This document shows, piece after piece, positions 30,877 to 39,944 of a stretch of 64,000 nt of DNA. This DNA is from Lepidostoma basale (Eukaryota; Arthropoda; Insecta; Trichoptera; Lepidostomatidae). The notes beneath the pieces were generated by a model that made no database searches, was not told the DNA's origin, and saw only the letters and a program-made list of their open reading frames with translations. The position numbers were made by a program, and so were the translations under genes. The stretch covers positions 372,001 through 436,000 of the forward strand of contig JAHDVF020001258.1 of NCBI GenBank assembly GCA_022606425.2. Reading direction: 5' to 3'. The stretch's first letter is position 1; every line of letters begins with the position of its first letter.

Positions 30877-31060
30877 GTTGGACGATCGAAGCGCGCGAGA
30901 TGGCCTATTGGTGGTGATGAGGTTCGCAACCCATCACACCACGTCTCCCGCTGGGGCGAAAAGAGAAGGATGGAGTGCCGCATCGGTTAAAGTGTGGCAG
31001 TCCATCCTTTCTGCATAACCCTTCGGGGAGACGGCGTGATGGTTAGTTAGTTAGTTAGTT
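30877..31060 (+). mobile_element. SINE-2, full-length copy (RTE-A-tailed)
   Basis: Starts GTTGGACGATCGAAGCGCGC, then TGGCCTATTGG (A-box-like, 30901), GGTTCGCAACC (B-box-like, 30921), CACGTCTCCCGCTGGGGCGA, AAAGAGAAGGATGGAGTGCC and GCATCGGTTAAAGTGTGGCA. From AAGTGTGGCAGTCCAT on, it is the RTE-A 3' end, closing GTGATGGTTAGTTAGTTAG. About 184 bp, no coding. A/B spacing is only 9 bp if the first A-like motif is used, so Pol III origin is uncertain. Confidence 0.75.
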
Positions 31061-31084
31061 TAAATGATTAGCATTTTAATGAAA

Positions 31085-31425
31085 TAGTACCAACCCAGAA
31101 GAATGGAAGTGAAACATAGCATTGGCAGAAAAAGGATGAGAGCAGAATAAATGTGGCAGAGATGAGATCCCTAAGATGTATGTGTAGTAAAACGATGAAC
31201 AACAGGATTCCATATGCCGATATAGGGAAGGAATGTAGAACATAATAATGAATAACGAACAAAATTTTGAAAGGATCACTTCGTTGGTTTGGACATATGG
31301 AACTTGGCATGACCAGCTTAATCAAATTTTAAAGGTCGAAGTCGGAAGAATCGACATACGTGTATGACTCGCTGTATGAATGTGGAGGAATTAAGAGAGG
31401 TGTGTCAGGATCAAGTAGTCCATTA
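31085..31425 (+). mobile_element. RTE-A fragment
   Basis: Decayed: ESRINVAEMRSLRCMCSKT, ADIGKECRT, KILKGSLRWFGHMELGMTS and the 3' part TRCMNVEEL, EVCQDQV. Follows SINE-2 directly. Confidence 0.65.
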
Positions 31426-31524
31426 TCTGTACGTTTTATTCTGCGACCTCTCTGGGAAAATACGTAATGATATGTTTTTGTTGTTTCTTGAAGAATGATG
31501 TAAAACTCCAAATTGATTATTACG

Positions 31525-31700
31525 AACGAAACGTCGGTTTTTTACAAGTCTTATAATAATTTATGGGAATGACATGTTTTGAATTGCTTTGATATTATAT
31601 TATATTTACTGCAAGCGAAACATGTCATCCAATAAAAAAAATATATTCAATAAATAAGAAACTTTTAGATGACGTCATGGAAATAAAAACCTTTTTTTTG
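31525..31700. repeat. FB-1 copy
   Basis: GAACGAAACGTCGGTTTTTT, TATGGGAATGACATGTTTTG and right arm AGCGAAACATGTCATCC. The right arm keeps GCGAAACATGTC, the GAAA plus palindromic stem III block. Confidence 0.55.
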
Positions 31701-31779
31701 TAAAAAAATGTTCTGTGACACGAATTTATTAATAAAAGGCTTATGTGTGCAAAGTAATGGTGAATATAGTAGTCATTTC

Positions 31780-31935
31780 AAAACACCCCTTTATTAATAT
31801 TTTTGTTAATTTTTTCAACAAATTCGAAGGATTTATACACTTTCATCACCAGGAGAACGATGTCAACTTTTTTATAAATTTTATATCGCTCTCCCGATGA
31901 TAAAGGTGAATGAATTTACAAAATGCATTTGATAA
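31780..31935. repeat. FB-2 copy, decayed
   Basis: AATTCGAAGGATTTATACAC, TTTCATCACCAGGAGAACGA, then ATATCGCTCTCCCGATGATA and AAGGTGAATGAATTT. Inverted arms around TCTCCCGATGAT as in 39430-39680. Confidence 0.55.
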
Positions 31936-32158
31936 TGACATAATAAAATAAAATAGAATTTCTAAAAAAGCAGATGTTTTCTTTTATATTAACACTAACG
32001 TTAGAATTTTACAAAAAAAAAAATATATATATACTCGTATATTTTTGGCAGTAATGAATATGTAGAAGATTTTGGCGTATGAGTATTCATAACTAGATCA
32101 TAATATCACAAAGAGATTGTATTCTAACTAAAGGTATAATTTTTTTTTTTTATATTAA

Positions 32159-32733
32159 CTGGTTCAATGCCGCAACCGTCTATAGACGGTCTATAATCCC
32201 TTGCACGGGAGGCCGGCCATACAAAATTGACGTCTATAGACGCGCTACTTTAACACTCAACATGAAGCCAAGTTTGACTGTTTTAAAAAAATCTAATATT
32301 TCAAATGTATAGTTACTTCTCTTCCACCATGTTAAAATAATAAGATACAACAAATTGTCAATAATTATCGATATTTCATTGATTAAAAAAAAACTTCATT
32401 GTTCAACCAAAATGCGTCGCTATGCTGGGTTGTCTCTCGTCATACACTTGTGCTCTAGATATTTTTTTCGTGAATTACGAAAATTTTCGTTAGTAGAAAT
32501 TCATATTTATACTTGACGTGTTTAATTTAATTTATAACGACAAGTTATGTGCCAACACTGTGTAGTCTTGTGAGAATTTAGTTTTATTTTTTTCGGCAAA
32601 TGAAAGCATAGACGGAGCACGGATCATTTATATGGTAAGTCTTTATTTTGTACTATTGTAATTGGTTTTGATTTTTTTTTAAATTACCGGTCCTCGGGTC
32701 CGGCCATTTGAATACTCCCCGGCATTTAAAAGG
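32159..32733. mobile_element. piggyBac-like MITE
   Basis: TTAA on both sides (32155-32158, 32734-32737). Left end CTGGTTCAATGCCGCAACC; right end, inverted, CCTTTTAAATGCCGGGGAG, sharing AATGCCG at the same distance. Subterminal GTCTATAGACGGTCTATA and ACGTCTATAGACGCG are short palindromic repeats. 575 bp, no transposase. Confidence 0.55.
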
Positions 32734-32737
32734 TTAA

Positions 32738-33204
32738 GCACTCATATATAATACTATTTATATATGTATGCGTATGGCGAAAGCTTCAGTGCGAAAATTT
32801 AAAAGTCTAATGAACAGTGCAGACAAGAACTTTCAGACGTAGACAAAGTTAGGGTTTGTTTACGTAAGTCCTCACTCGGCGCGAGGCACGTTCGGGTAGT
32901 TCTGAACGCCCCGAGACGTTTTCAATAAAGCGTTTCGGGCGCGATTGTCGGAGTTCCACAAGCAGTGTTCCATATTACATGTGCATATCGGTTGAACTAT
33001 CTGTAGAGATTCCAAAATCGAATGTTTGGAGCGTGTAACATATCCCACTATTGAAGACCTCCATATTCGGATATCATGTGTTGAAAGCGCGTATGGGGCT
33101 TCAGAGGTTCGTTTTTTGGGAAATATTGTACGAGTTTATACACTTCAAGCATTTTTTATATAAATAAATATTTTTTAAATAATGTGTTTTCAACATTGTA
33201 TTAT
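32738..33204. other. Unassigned GC-richer block
   Basis: 32860-33010 is GC-richer (TCACTCGGCGCGAGGCACGT, GGGCGCGATTGTCGGAG) with no open frame. I cannot assign it. Confidence 0.25.
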
Positions 33205-33378
33205 AACTAACCAACTAACTAATTAACGAACCACCACAGCGTCTCCCCTAAGAGGTAGGCAGAAAAAATGAAATGCCCCGCTGTTATTTCCTGACAAACC
33301 TATTTCGAGTCCTTAACATTCATTCATACACGCATGTCGATTTCTCCGACTCCTCACGTGGCCGACATTTAATACAAG
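33205..33378 (-). mobile_element. RTE-A 3' end, GTTA-tailed
   Basis: Minus strand: AATGTCGGCCACGTGAGGAG, TCGGAGAAATCGACATGCG, then GGGAGACGCTGTGGTGGTTC with GTTAATTAGTTAGTTGG. Confidence 0.7.
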
Positions 33379-33432
33379 ACAAATATTTAAAAAACATAAA
33401 ATAAGTAAAAATACTTTGTATTTAACCACGGT

Positions 33433-33486
33433 ATGCTTAGTATAATTGATGCCAACTCAAGCGAAACTAGTTGGCATCAATTATAA
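33433..33486. repeat. Perfect short hairpin
   Basis: TATAATTGATGCCAACT and AGTTGGCATCAATTATA are exact inverses separated by CAAGCGAAACT. The loop side resembles 56060-56085 (CAAGCCAAACTAGTTTGC), so it is part of a dispersed repeat. Confidence 0.75.
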
Positions 33487-33489
33487 TTA

Positions 33490-34185
33490 CTATTTATTAA
33501 TCAAAGCTCGAATTGTAACTAATTGAGTGTGATTTAATAATTACTTTCAATTACAATTACTGTACTCAGATAAAATAAATAGTAAATAAATAATAAAATG
33601 ATGTAAGACGTTGCTACAATATAAACCAGACGGCAACAGGTTAAACACAGAATTGAAAAAAAAATCAGAACAATTTTTTATGATCCAAGGATTCCATATA
33701 AAAAGGAACCGAAACTTAATTAAAACCAGACCATGGAAGTATAAAATGAAAAATGAAAATGTATAGTACCTACGCAAGAGAGGGACGGCAAAAAAAAATA
33801 CGGAAACACGTAAGACCGAGTGAGAGGTAAAGAGGTAGAACGCGAGAGACAGAAGATAGATTGTGAGAGTGAAAAAGGTTTTTAAAAAGTATGTAAGATA
33901 TGTTGAGAGTTAAAAAGTGGTATCTATGTTTGTTTTTAATTTAAGCGGACATATTTTAATTCAAAAAGAGATTTTACAATATTAAAAGGAAAATTTCGAT
34001 GTAATTAAACTCGATATCAACTGTTTGGGCAGTCAGAGCATTAAATCAATTCAAGTTGAAATCTGTAATTAAGTAGAAAATTGAACTTGGTACTAAATTT
34101 TTATTAAAATTGTTGGAAACATATTTTTTTGGATCGTCAATATACGATTTATGTTTCCTTGTAAAAACATATATTGTTATAATTA
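33490..34185. other. No recognised element
   Basis: AT-rich and purine-rich (33780-33900). No match. Confidence 0.3.
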
Positions 34186-34187
34186 TT

Positions 34188-34262
34188 ATTACTTCGTTGA
34201 GTCGCTCTTTACATCATTGCAACGCAAGCAAAATCGATGTAAAGGGTATAGCTATCATATCA
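34188..34262 (-). mobile_element. SINE-1 type A 3' end
   Basis: Minus strand: ATGATAGCTATACCCTTTAC, ATCGATTTTGCTTGCGTTGC, then ATGATGTAAAGAGCGACTCA and ATTATTATTAC inverse. It lies tail-out against the next full copy. Confidence 0.7.
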
Positions 34263-34266
34263 ATTT

Positions 34267-34520
34267 TGACGATCTTCGTGGCTGAGTGGTAAGTGCACTG
34301 ACTGCCACCCTCATGGTTCCGGGTTCGATTCCCGGCGAGGGCAGCGTGATTGTCACATTTGGTCTGGTGTAGAATGCACGTGTCAATAAAATGGCGATAG
34401 ATTAGCTACCTATCACATGTCACGAGAATCACTATGATAGCTATAATACCCTTTACATCGATTTGGCTCATGCTGTCATGATGTAAAAAGCGATTCAACA
34501 AAATAATAAAAATAATAATA
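34267..34520 (+). mobile_element. SINE-1 type A, best full-length copy
   Basis: Head: GACGATCTTCGTGGCTGAGT, GGTAAGTGCACTGACTGCCA, GGGTTCGATTCCCGGCGAGG. A box TGGCTGAGTGG and B box GGTTCGATTCC are good and correctly spaced for a tRNA, with a CTGCCAC loop like tRNA-Gly(GCC). Body GTCAATAAAATGGCGATAGA, CTACCTATCACATGTCACGA. Tail CCCTTTACATCGATTTGGCT, ATGATGTAAAAAGCGATTCA, AATAATAAAAATAATAATAA. Confidence 0.88.
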
Positions 34521-34529
34521 ATTTTACTT

Positions 34530-34655
34530 CTCATGTAATGGGTAGTAAATTCTACCCCAAACCAAAGACATTGTGATAATTACACTGCCATCACCTGGAA
34601 TCGAACCTTCGGTGTGACAGTCAAGGCACTTACCACTCGACCACAATTGTAGGCC
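34530..34655 (-). mobile_element. SINE-1 head and body fragment
   Basis: Minus strand: TTGTGGTCGAGTGGTAAGTG, CCTTGACTGTCACACCGAAG, GTTCGATTCCAGGTGATGG, then TTTGGTTTGGGGTAGAATTT. Third SINE-1 piece in a row. Confidence 0.7.
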
Positions 34656-34659
34656 AATA

Positions 34660-35690
34660 CACAAAATAAGATATTTGACGTGTTTTGTTTTAAATATTAA
34701 TCAATCATTTAATCATTTACAAAATAAAAAAATGTAATGAAAGCTTATAAAGTAAATTTTTTTATTTATTTTTTATTCCATGGTAGAAATTCATTGTAAA
34801 TAATGAAAATAATAAAAATACAAATAAATCTTTTTAAAATAAATATTTAGTTAAAATCCACTGTCGATTTTAACTAAAAACAAATTTTAAAAAGATATTT
34901 TTTTTTATAATTTTTCTTTGCTTAAAAGTAATTTAGTATCTTGATAACATTAAGTGATTTTGGATTAATTAAAAAAAGCCATTCACTGACAATCTAATTA
35001 AAATTGTATTATACTTGGCAAAATATTTGATAAAAAGATAATATTATATGTGTGAGATTTCCAACAAAATCTAAAATCAGATGAAACAAATGAAGAAGAT
35101 TTTGCTTTAACATAATATGTATTATATATTCTCGTATATTATATTTTATTATAATATTATATAATATTATAATACAAACTCAGTTATGATCCACCATTGT
35201 TGTTCCAAAATTAAATTCTCTCTGATTAAATCGTTGCTGTTAATGACACTTCAAACAAGTATGCTAAAAAAAAGAATTGAAACATTTCAAACACAACAAT
35301 GAAATATTGTAACAAATTCAAACGAACAGTCTTATTTCAAACAAATGGAATATGTTGCATTTGAAAAGTAATGAATGCGTCGTCATGATGCAGCTTGATA
35401 ATAATGTCTTTTTTTCCTGTTTTCATATCGAACGGAATGCATTGTTGAAATTCCGTCCATCCGATACGATGGCATAATTATTTTAAATCCGTTTTAAACC
35501 ATGAATATCTGCGCATCCATTTTGATGAGATATAATTTCACCTCAAAACACATCCAATTATAATTGGCCAGAAACAGCACACAAATGATATATATAAAAT
35601 ATATATTTTTTCAAAATAATAAACAAGTAAAATTTTTTTTTCAAGATTTTTTCATCTTCCTTGTTGTATACCTATGACTTTCTCCATCTT
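34660..35690. other. AT-rich, no recognised element
   Basis: Contains several AT palindromes (34850-34900, 35100-35170) and nothing else I can name. Confidence 0.3.
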
Positions 35691-35694
35691 TTAA

Positions 35695-36005
35695 CAACAC
35701 CTACTTCACCTCTTATACTTTCATTCGACACTCTATCATATACAGATTTCCATACGTTCGTCTAAGAGATCTCATTTCAATTGAATTTATTTCATCCTTT
35801 TATCCATCTTTTGCCAGTTTCATGCGTCGCTTCCATACACAAGGGTCAGTACAAGAACACCGTGCACATTTAGCTTTTTTTTTAAAAGCGTTTAATTCAA
35901 CAACTTTAAGTCCACCATTCACTTTGTCGCGTGCCCCAAACCTTATTTTAATATCCCTCTCCACTCGCCCATCGCAGAATATCATTACCTTACCATTATC
36001 ATTAC
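35695..36005 (-). pseudogene. RTE-A fragment, middle of the C-terminus
   Basis: Minus strand: GKVMIFCDGRVERDIKIRF, GARDKVNGGLKVVELN, then after disruption RMKLAKDG, NSIEMRSLRRTYGNLYMIEC. GRVERDIKxRxGAxxKVNGxL is the RTE block before VHNGVLVPT. Confidence 0.65.
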
Positions 36006-36685
36006 CGTAATATAATAAAAACACTGTGTTTTCCACTTATTTCTCAACAGTGGAAAACACGGTAGTTTAATTCATAAAAAAATTGTCATTATGGAATTCC
36101 ACAGGGTTACGAATTAAGTTTATTTGAAACTTAATTTAATCATTACCTTAAAATTAACTTATTCACATTCATCATCAGATCATTTCGCATGCATACCTCA
36201 TAAATATTAGTCACTGGAAACTGTAGTTCATGTAAACATGTACGTTTTATCAACTTATCACTTATACACACGTATACAATTATATGTCAATATCTTATAT
36301 TCGTTTAATATAAATTTACAAATAATAATTATTATTTGCAATGGGCTCGTACTCGTACATTAACTCGTACATTAATAATAATGGTTTAAACTTTTTAAAT
36401 CGAGAATATTCCGGCTTATTTATCAGTAAAAATATAATTTCGATACCTGAGATTAATCGCCTAATTATTTCCCTTCGCTGGCGGGAATCTCCGTAGAGTA
36501 AACTAATATTCACCATGGACCCGGAGATGACAGCATCCTTTACCCGGTAATTAAATTAATTAAGCCATATTTATTCGCGCGTTGTGATACCTCATGTTTT
36601 AAAATACGAAAAAATATTAATTTTAAAAGGAATTTAGCTTAATAAGATATTCATGTTTAAATATATATTTTTTGTTTTATTTTAT
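36006..36685. other. FB-2-type scrap, then unassigned
   Basis: 36015-36120: AACACTGTGTTTTCCACTTA, then CAGTGGAAAACACGGTAG and ATTATGGAATTCCACAGGGT, the flank seen at FB-2 copies 39430 and 63240. The rest is unassigned. Confidence 0.35.
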
Positions 36686-36689
36686 TTCA

Positions 36690-36875
36690 AACTAACTAAC
36701 TAACTACCCATCACGCCGTCTCCCCGAAAGGGTAGGCAGAAAGAATGGACTGTCACACTTTTACCGATGCGGCACTCCATCTTTCTCTTTTCGCCCCACG
36801 GGAGACGCGGTGTGATGGGTTGCGAACCTCATCGCCACCAATAGGCATCTCCCGCGCACACTTCGATCGTCCAAC
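36690..36875 (-). mobile_element. SINE-2, full-length copy
   Basis: Minus strand: GTTGGACGATCGAAGTGTGC, GCGGGAGATGCCTATTGGTG, GCGATGAGGTTCGCAACCCA, TCACACCGCGTCTCCCGTGG, then TACCCTTTCGGGGAGACGGC and GTGATGGGTAGTTAGTTAG. Same length as 30877-31060. Confidence 0.8.
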
Positions 36876-37254
36876 AACCACAAAATAAATAATATAAAAT
36901 ACAATGATATAAAATTTAATAATAAATAATATAAAATTTAACACAAAATGTTCTTTATAGATGGTGCACATATTGTCTATTTAGTTTATGTTCCATGAAT
37001 CCACAATTTTAATTTAGCACATAATGTAATAACACATAATGTTTTTCTCGATGTTGCACATGTTGACATGGACGATCCGGACTTTTGTGTTTATTTAATT
37101 TATGTTACACGTATCCACCATTTTTTAAATTAGCTGTAATTAGGCACTTAACCAGCAAGAACTTTAAAATAATATTGAAGAAATTATTCAAATTGTCATT
37201 GGAACAAACACAATATTTCACAATAACAAATAACCACAGTAAGGACCAAACAAG

Positions 37255-37566
37255 TTTTGAGAACTTCCGAAATGAAGACACTGAAGAGGATAGCAGGCAA
37301 AACACTGGGAGATCGCGTGAGGAACACCAGAATAAGAGAGATATGTGAGTATGAGGATGGATGGAATGGGACTGGTACGGTCATGTTCAAAGAATGGACA
37401 CCAGACTCCCCTATATTGTATTGCATAATCAGCCTCATGGGACTCGTCCTCGTGAAATACCTCCTAAAATATAGAAGGACAGCTGGGAATCTACCTCACA
37501 GGAGGAGCAACACTCTGGAGAACAGACCACACAGAACTACATTAAGGAAGAAGAAGAAGAAGAAAT
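37255..37566 (+). pseudogene. LINE-F C-terminus with AAG tail
   Basis: LRTSEMKTLKRIAGKTLGDR, VRNTRIREIC, a shift, WYGHVQRMDTRLPYIVLHNQ (in the second frame), PHGTRPREIPPKI, DSWESTSQEEQHSGEQTT, AAGAAGAAGAAG. More than 90% like 27735-28030 by eye. Confidence 0.8.
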
Positions 37567-37843
37567 AACCAACATGATTACAACTGTTTCCTAATCGAAC
37601 TATAAGCGAGATTACAATCAATTATATTTAAATAATACTATAAAATGAAAATAAAAGTATATATTACAATTTTCTTATGTCACATAATTTCCATTTCATT
37701 ATTTGCTCTGGGAATTATTAAATCAATATAATCTGAATATAAAAGAGTGTCAAATTGAAATATTGACACTCTTTTATATTGAGTGAAAGTTATTTTATTA
37801 TGAATGAAAGTGTTATGAACAAAACAATGGAAGTATCATTTAT

Positions 37844-38842
37844 ATGACAAAACAATGGAAGTATATCCTTAGATGGATAAACTCCTATATAAAAAATCGT
37901 AGGCAAGCCGCGGTGATTGGTGGTTTTAAATCAGACTTCGTGGGAATATCTTCCGGGGTTCCCCAGGGCTCCCATCTGGGACCTCTTTTCTTCATCCTGT
38001 ATATACACGACATTAGCAACTGCTTTCTCCACTCCAAGCATCTCCTTTTTGCTGATGATATGAAGGTCTTCCTGAAGGTTTCAGACACTTCTGATTGCCT
38101 TCGACTCCAGTCAGATCTTGACAGACTCTCTCATTACTGTATTCTTAATAAATTATCCATAAATGCGAACAAATGTCATAAGCTTTCACTGACGCGTAAA
38201 ATGAACCCTAACAAACATGTGTACTCAATCAATGGTTCTATTATATCCGATTCAGACCGCATGAGAGATCTTGGAGTCACAATCGACCTTAAACTCACTT
38301 TCGTTAGTTATATTGATGACATGGTGGACAAATCTCTCAGAACATTGGGATTTATACTGCGCACATGCAAACCTTTCCAAAATATCACTGCCCTTAAAGT
38401 ATTATTTACAACCATGGTTCGCTCACGCCTTGAATATGTATCTCCCGTTTGGTCTTTTTATTATGCGGCACATATCCAACGCGTTGAAAGAGTACAAAAA
38501 ATGTTTATTAAACATATTAATTTTAAAATGTGCAAGTCGTTCTCTGATTACAAATCTGCCCTAATTTTTCACTCCTTGGACTCTCTTGAAAATAGACGTA
38601 CTCTCCATGACATGATGTTGCTTCATAAAATTATTCACTTTAAAATTGACAATTCTGAGCATCTCAGTAAATTGTTACTCAATACCCCCATGTCTCGCAC
38701 GAGACACACCGCGAGCCAAGTTTTCCATCTTCCTGTTTATCGCACTAACTACGCTCAGAGCGCGGCATTGTATCGAAGCTGTGACAACTACAATAAGCAT
38801 TTCGGAGACATTGATGTTTTACATTTGAACGAGCGAAATTAA
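37844..38842 (+). CDS. Jockey-like reverse transcriptase, 5'-truncated
   Basis: 333 codons to the stop, no internal stop. From about residue 13 (WINSYIKNRRQ) it is LINE. SSGVPQGSHLGPLFFILYIH is RT block 4, HLLFADDMKVFLKV carries the catalytic Asp pair (FADD), NKLSINANKCHKL and RDLGVTIDLKLTF follow, then a thumb region (LKVLFTTMVRSRLEYVSPVW) and a C-terminus (RVEKVQKMF-like RVERVQKMFI, SRTRHTASQVFHL). The first dozen residues come from the RTE-A flank. Endonuclease and the N-terminal RT blocks are missing, so it cannot move by itself. Confidence 0.85.
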   Translation: MTKQWKYILRWINSYIKNRRQAAVIGGFKSDFVGISSGVPQGSHLGPLFFILYIHDISNCFLHSKHLLFADDMKVFLKVSDTSDCLRLQSDLDRLSHYCILNKLSINANKCHKLSLTRKMNPNKHVYSINGSIISDSDRMRDLGVTIDLKLTFVSYIDDMVDKSLRTLGFILRTCKPFQNITALKVLFTTMVRSRLEYVSPVWSFYYAAHIQRVERVQKMFIKHINFKMCKSFSDYKSALIFHSLDSLENRRTLHDMMLLHKIIHFKIDNSEHLSKLLLNTPMSRTRHTASQVFHLPVYRTNYAQSAALYRSCDNYNKHFGDIDVLHLNERN

Positions 38843-39164
38843 AAAAAAAACTATCGGAGCAACATTTCGGCGTGGATGTGACCACGATGTTACATGATAT
38901 TATAATATATTACTTCTGTTTATTTATCTTAAGTTTATTTTTTATTCCCAGTATTTTAAATATTTTACTCTTAAATTTTATGTATACCTTCTTTTGTCTT
39001 AGTTTAAATTCAATTTCGTTTCACACTGTCATTTGTTAACTGTAAACTATTATTTTATATTTGTGGTGGCATGTACATAATTGGCCTTACTTATATTATT
39101 CTAAATATGTACATGTGTTATTGGTATCGCTGTATGTTACCCTTTAAAAATAAATAAATATAGT
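38843..39164 (+). mobile_element. Jockey-like LINE 3' UTR
   Basis: Ends GTATGTTACCCTTTAAAAAT and AAATAAATA. Shared with 7175-7337. TATGAC occurs at 37843-37848 and at 39165-39170; only the second is at the insertion boundary, so the duplication is uncertain. Confidence 0.75.
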
Positions 39165-39490
39165 TATGACACATGGAAAGATAATGAATGAAGAAATTAG
39201 TCGGTTATGTAGAGAGTCGGAGAAATGAATGTGCGTGTATGCCAAAATGCATAAAAGTTGAAGGAGAAGTTTGGAAGAAGTGTGTCAGGAAAAAACAGTG
39301 TGGCGGACTACTTTTTACGGTTGGTTAGTTAATTAGTTTGTTGTACACTAGCAAGGCGAAACATGTCAAACACGATTTATTTCGTATTAATTACGGAGTT
39401 TATAGTGTTTTGATTTGCATAAAATATATATACATTTTTTCTCGAATTTTTATGAATTAAAACACTGTTTTTTCCTCTTTTGAGGTTATT

Positions 39491-39536
39491 TTTCTCGACA
39501 TGTTTCGAAGGCTTACACCTTCATCATCGGAAGAAC
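39491..39536 (-). ncRNA. Hammerhead-like ribozyme motif, FB-2 left arm
   Basis: Minus strand in order: GTTCTT (stem I), CCGATGA (one change from CUGANGA), U, GAAGG-TGTAAG-CCTTC (stem II), GAAA, CATG inside ACATGT (stem III palindrome), C, then GAGAAA (stem I). Stem I has five pairs including one G-U. One unpaired U precedes stem II. Confidence 0.5.
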
Positions 39537-39553
39537 GAAATAAACTTTATATC

Positions 39554-39597
39554 GTTCTCCCAATGGTGAAGGTGTGCCTTCGAAATATGTCGAGAAC
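39554..39597 (+). ncRNA. Hammerhead-like motif, FB-2 right arm
   Basis: GTTCTC and GAGAAC form a perfect 6-pair stem I. The core box is CCAATGG (decayed), stem II GAAGG-TGTG-CCTTC, then GAAA, ATATGT, C. Structure kept, first catalytic box lost. Confidence 0.4.
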
Positions 39598-39793
39598 AAT
39601 AAACTCAAAAGTAGAAAAAACAGTGTATTAATTCATAAAAATTAGTCATTATGGAATTCCTTAGTGTTAACGCCTTTTTAAAGCTTATCTAAAATTAAAA
39701 TAGTCAATTGTTATGGCCGAAACACTATGATACTTTAACATTTTAAACTGTTAAATTAAATAACTTTGATTTTTGTTTCACAATTATTTTATA

Positions 39794-39842
39794 TTACGCG
39801 ACAGCTGTTTCGTCAACCTATGTTGACATCATCATTGTAACA
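39794..39842 (-). ncRNA. Hammerhead-like motif, FB-3 left arm
   Basis: Minus strand: TTAC (stem I), A, ATGATGA (C3 changed), U, GTCAAC-ATAG-GTTGAC (6-pair stem II), GAAA, CAGCTG inside ACAGCTGT (stem III palindrome), C, GC, GTAA (stem I). The opposite arm at 39844-39880 (+) has an exact CTGACGA box, TCAAC-ATAG-GTTGA, GAAA and ACAGCTGTC, but a weaker stem I. Confidence 0.45.
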
Positions 39843-39843
39843 C

Positions 39844-39887
39844 CTGACGATATCAACATAGGTTGACGAAACAGCTGTCGCGTAAAA
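39844..39887 (+). ncRNA. Hammerhead-like motif, FB-3 right arm
   Basis: CTGACGA (perfect box), TA, TCAAC-ATAG-GTTGA, C, GAAA, ACAGCTGT, C, then GCGTAAAA. Both boxes are intact, stem I is discontinuous. Confidence 0.45.
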
Positions 39888-39944
39888 TAAAATACAATTT
39901 TGTTACATAAAACAAAGTTATTTAATTTAACAGTTTGAAATTAA

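Larger units (their letters stand above)
37797..39345 (+). mobile_element. RTE-A fragment split by a Jockey-like LINE
   Basis: Left part 37797-37875: MNESVMNKTM, then a ~29-bp near duplicate (ACAAAACAATGGAAGTAT occurs twice). Right part 39165-39345: GACACATGGAAAGATAATGA, MNEEISRLCRESEK, CQEKTVWRTTFYG and a tail GGTTGGTTAGTTAATTAGTT. In intact copies AGATGG, TTTG, GACACATGG are contiguous, so the insert replaced only the TTTG. Confidence 0.65.
39430..39690. repeat. FB-2, best copy (two opposed hammerhead-like units)
   Basis: Arms of ~95 bp: AATTAAAACACTGTTTTTTC, TTTTGAGGTTATTTTTCTCG, ACATGTTTCGAAGGC pair with GCCTTCGAAATATGTCGAGA, AATAAACTCAAAAGT, AAAACAGTGTATTAATTC. The centre is AACGAAATAAACTTTATATCGTT. 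It continues to ATTATGGAATTCCTTAGTG. Confidence 0.85.
39760..39940. repeat. FB-3, near-perfect fold-back
   Basis: Left arm AAACTGTTAAATTAAATAAC, TTTGATTTTTGTTTCACAAT, ACGCGACAGCTGTTTCGTCA; right arm ACGAAACAGCTGTCGCGTAA, ACAAAGTTATTTAATTTAAC, AGTTTGAAA. About 80 bp per arm with few mismatches, centre TGACATCATCATTGTAACAC. Confidence 0.85.

Noticed and set aside
34267..34345. Functional tRNA-Gly gene
   Set aside because: The same head recurs with a fixed 170-bp body and AAT tail at many sites, which makes it a SINE. Acceptor ends do not pair well.
37844..38842. Host reverse-transcriptase-like gene
   Set aside because: It is flanked by a LINE 3' UTR shared with 7175-7337 and inserted in RTE-A, so it is a mobile element.
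39430..39940. Rho-independent-type terminators or simple attenuators
   Set aside because: The genome is eukaryotic, the hairpins are 80-105 bp per arm and belong to dispersed families.
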